This document shows, piece after piece, positions 5,909 through 6,032 of a stretch of 6,032 nucleotides of DNA. The stretch covers positions 1 to 6,032 of the forward strand of contig DATKMG010000551.1 of the NCBI GenBank assembly GCA_035541995.1, written 5' to 3'. Below the pieces are notes generated by a model, which did no database searches, was not told where the DNA came from, and worked only from the letters and a program-made list of their open reading frames with translations. This DNA is from DATKMG01 sp035541995. Its GTDB lineage: Bacteria > Acidobacteriota > Terriglobia > Versatilivoradales > Versatilivoraceae. The position numbers and the translations under genes are program-made. How positions within the stretch are numbered: position 1 is the stretch's first letter; every line of letters starts with the position of its first letter.

Positions 5909-6032
5909 GTGGTATGCTGGCGGCTTAGTCGGGGAGGGTTCATCGCCACTGCGGCTGGCTTGGCGACACTGGGAGGGTCGTCGATCCAAGTGACCGTGAT
6001 CCCGGTAACCCATCGTCCAAGAAAAATATCCT
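5909..6032 (+). CDS. Start of a divergent exported protein (partial, Tat-like leader)
   Basis: The plus-strand frame beginning with GTG at 5909 stays open to the right edge (41 codons). It reads like a bacterial export leader: basic segment with W-R-L-S-R-G-G-F-I, then hydrophobic 'ATAAGLATLGG', then 'SSIQVTVIPVTHRPRKIS'. The layout matches Tat signals of the S-R-R-x-F-[LI] type except that the second arginine is glycine; a single base change (CGA to GGA) would explain it. GTG is the only start codon in frame after the stop at 5876. AAGGGAG (5892-5898) lies 10 bases upstream, a usable though long spacing. The mature beginning resembles glycoside hydrolases whose N-terminus reads V-x-V-x-P...R-x-I-S-P, such as arabinofuranosidase-type enzymes. 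That identity is a guess from about 15 residues. The gene is divergent from the receptor and shares its upstream region. Confidence 0.45.
   Translation, partial: MVCWRLSRGGFIATAAGLATLGGSSIQVTVIPVTHRPRKIS

Noticed and set aside
5795..6013. 72-codon minus-strand frame
   Set aside because: It overlaps the more convincing plus-strand exported-protein start and has no signal peptide, domain or ribosome site of its own.

Overview
The window looks like a piece of a chromosome from an Acidobacteriota member (Terriglobia/Bryobacterales-like). The evidence is a large TonB-dependent receptor of the Oar-like type, with an N-terminal carboxypeptidase-regulatory-like domain and the 'LPLNGRDF' and 'FNVLNHPNFG' signatures. 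Such receptors occur in large paralogous sets in that phylum. A secreted PHP-superfamily CehA/McbA-like metallohydrolase sits downstream. The phylum assignment is inference from protein style, not from a marker gene.

Layout, left to right. Positions 1-276 hold no credible gene. They carry a dense array of inverted repeats: long hairpins at 19-71 and 148-219 alternate with copies of a short module, ATTTTCAT-N6-TGGTG. Positions 278-360 can fold into a nested structure. Positions 361-604 are mostly featureless. Positions 605-1990 (minus strand) encode the exported CehA/McbA-like protein. Positions 1991-2363 are intergenic and contain a third copy of the module (from 2281), again next to a GC-rich hairpin structure (2212-2278). 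Positions 2364-5630 (minus strand) encode the receptor. Its start at 5630 is fixed by a strong Shine-Dalgarno sequence, a signal peptide and a sigma-70-like promoter. A perfect 20-bp palindrome (5714-5733) lies upstream of that promoter. From about 5909 a divergent plus-strand gene appears to begin. It has a Tat-like leader and runs off the right edge.

The receptor and hydrolase lie in the same direction, but 373 bp of hairpin-rich DNA separate them. They may be separate transcripts or a partly coupled unit. A reasonable inference is that the receptor takes up or senses a ligand across the outer membrane, the exported hydrolase acts on a phosphoester or carbonyl-type bond in the periplasm, and the divergent gene encodes another exported protein, possibly a glycosidase. 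The substrate cannot be read from the sequence.

The least ordinary items are the three-copy intergenic module coupled to long hairpins, the 20-bp palindrome centred about 70 bp before the predicted transcription start, and the partial divergent gene whose leader carries R-G where a canonical Tat signal has R-R. I found no mobile-element gene, CRISPR array, tRNA or rRNA.
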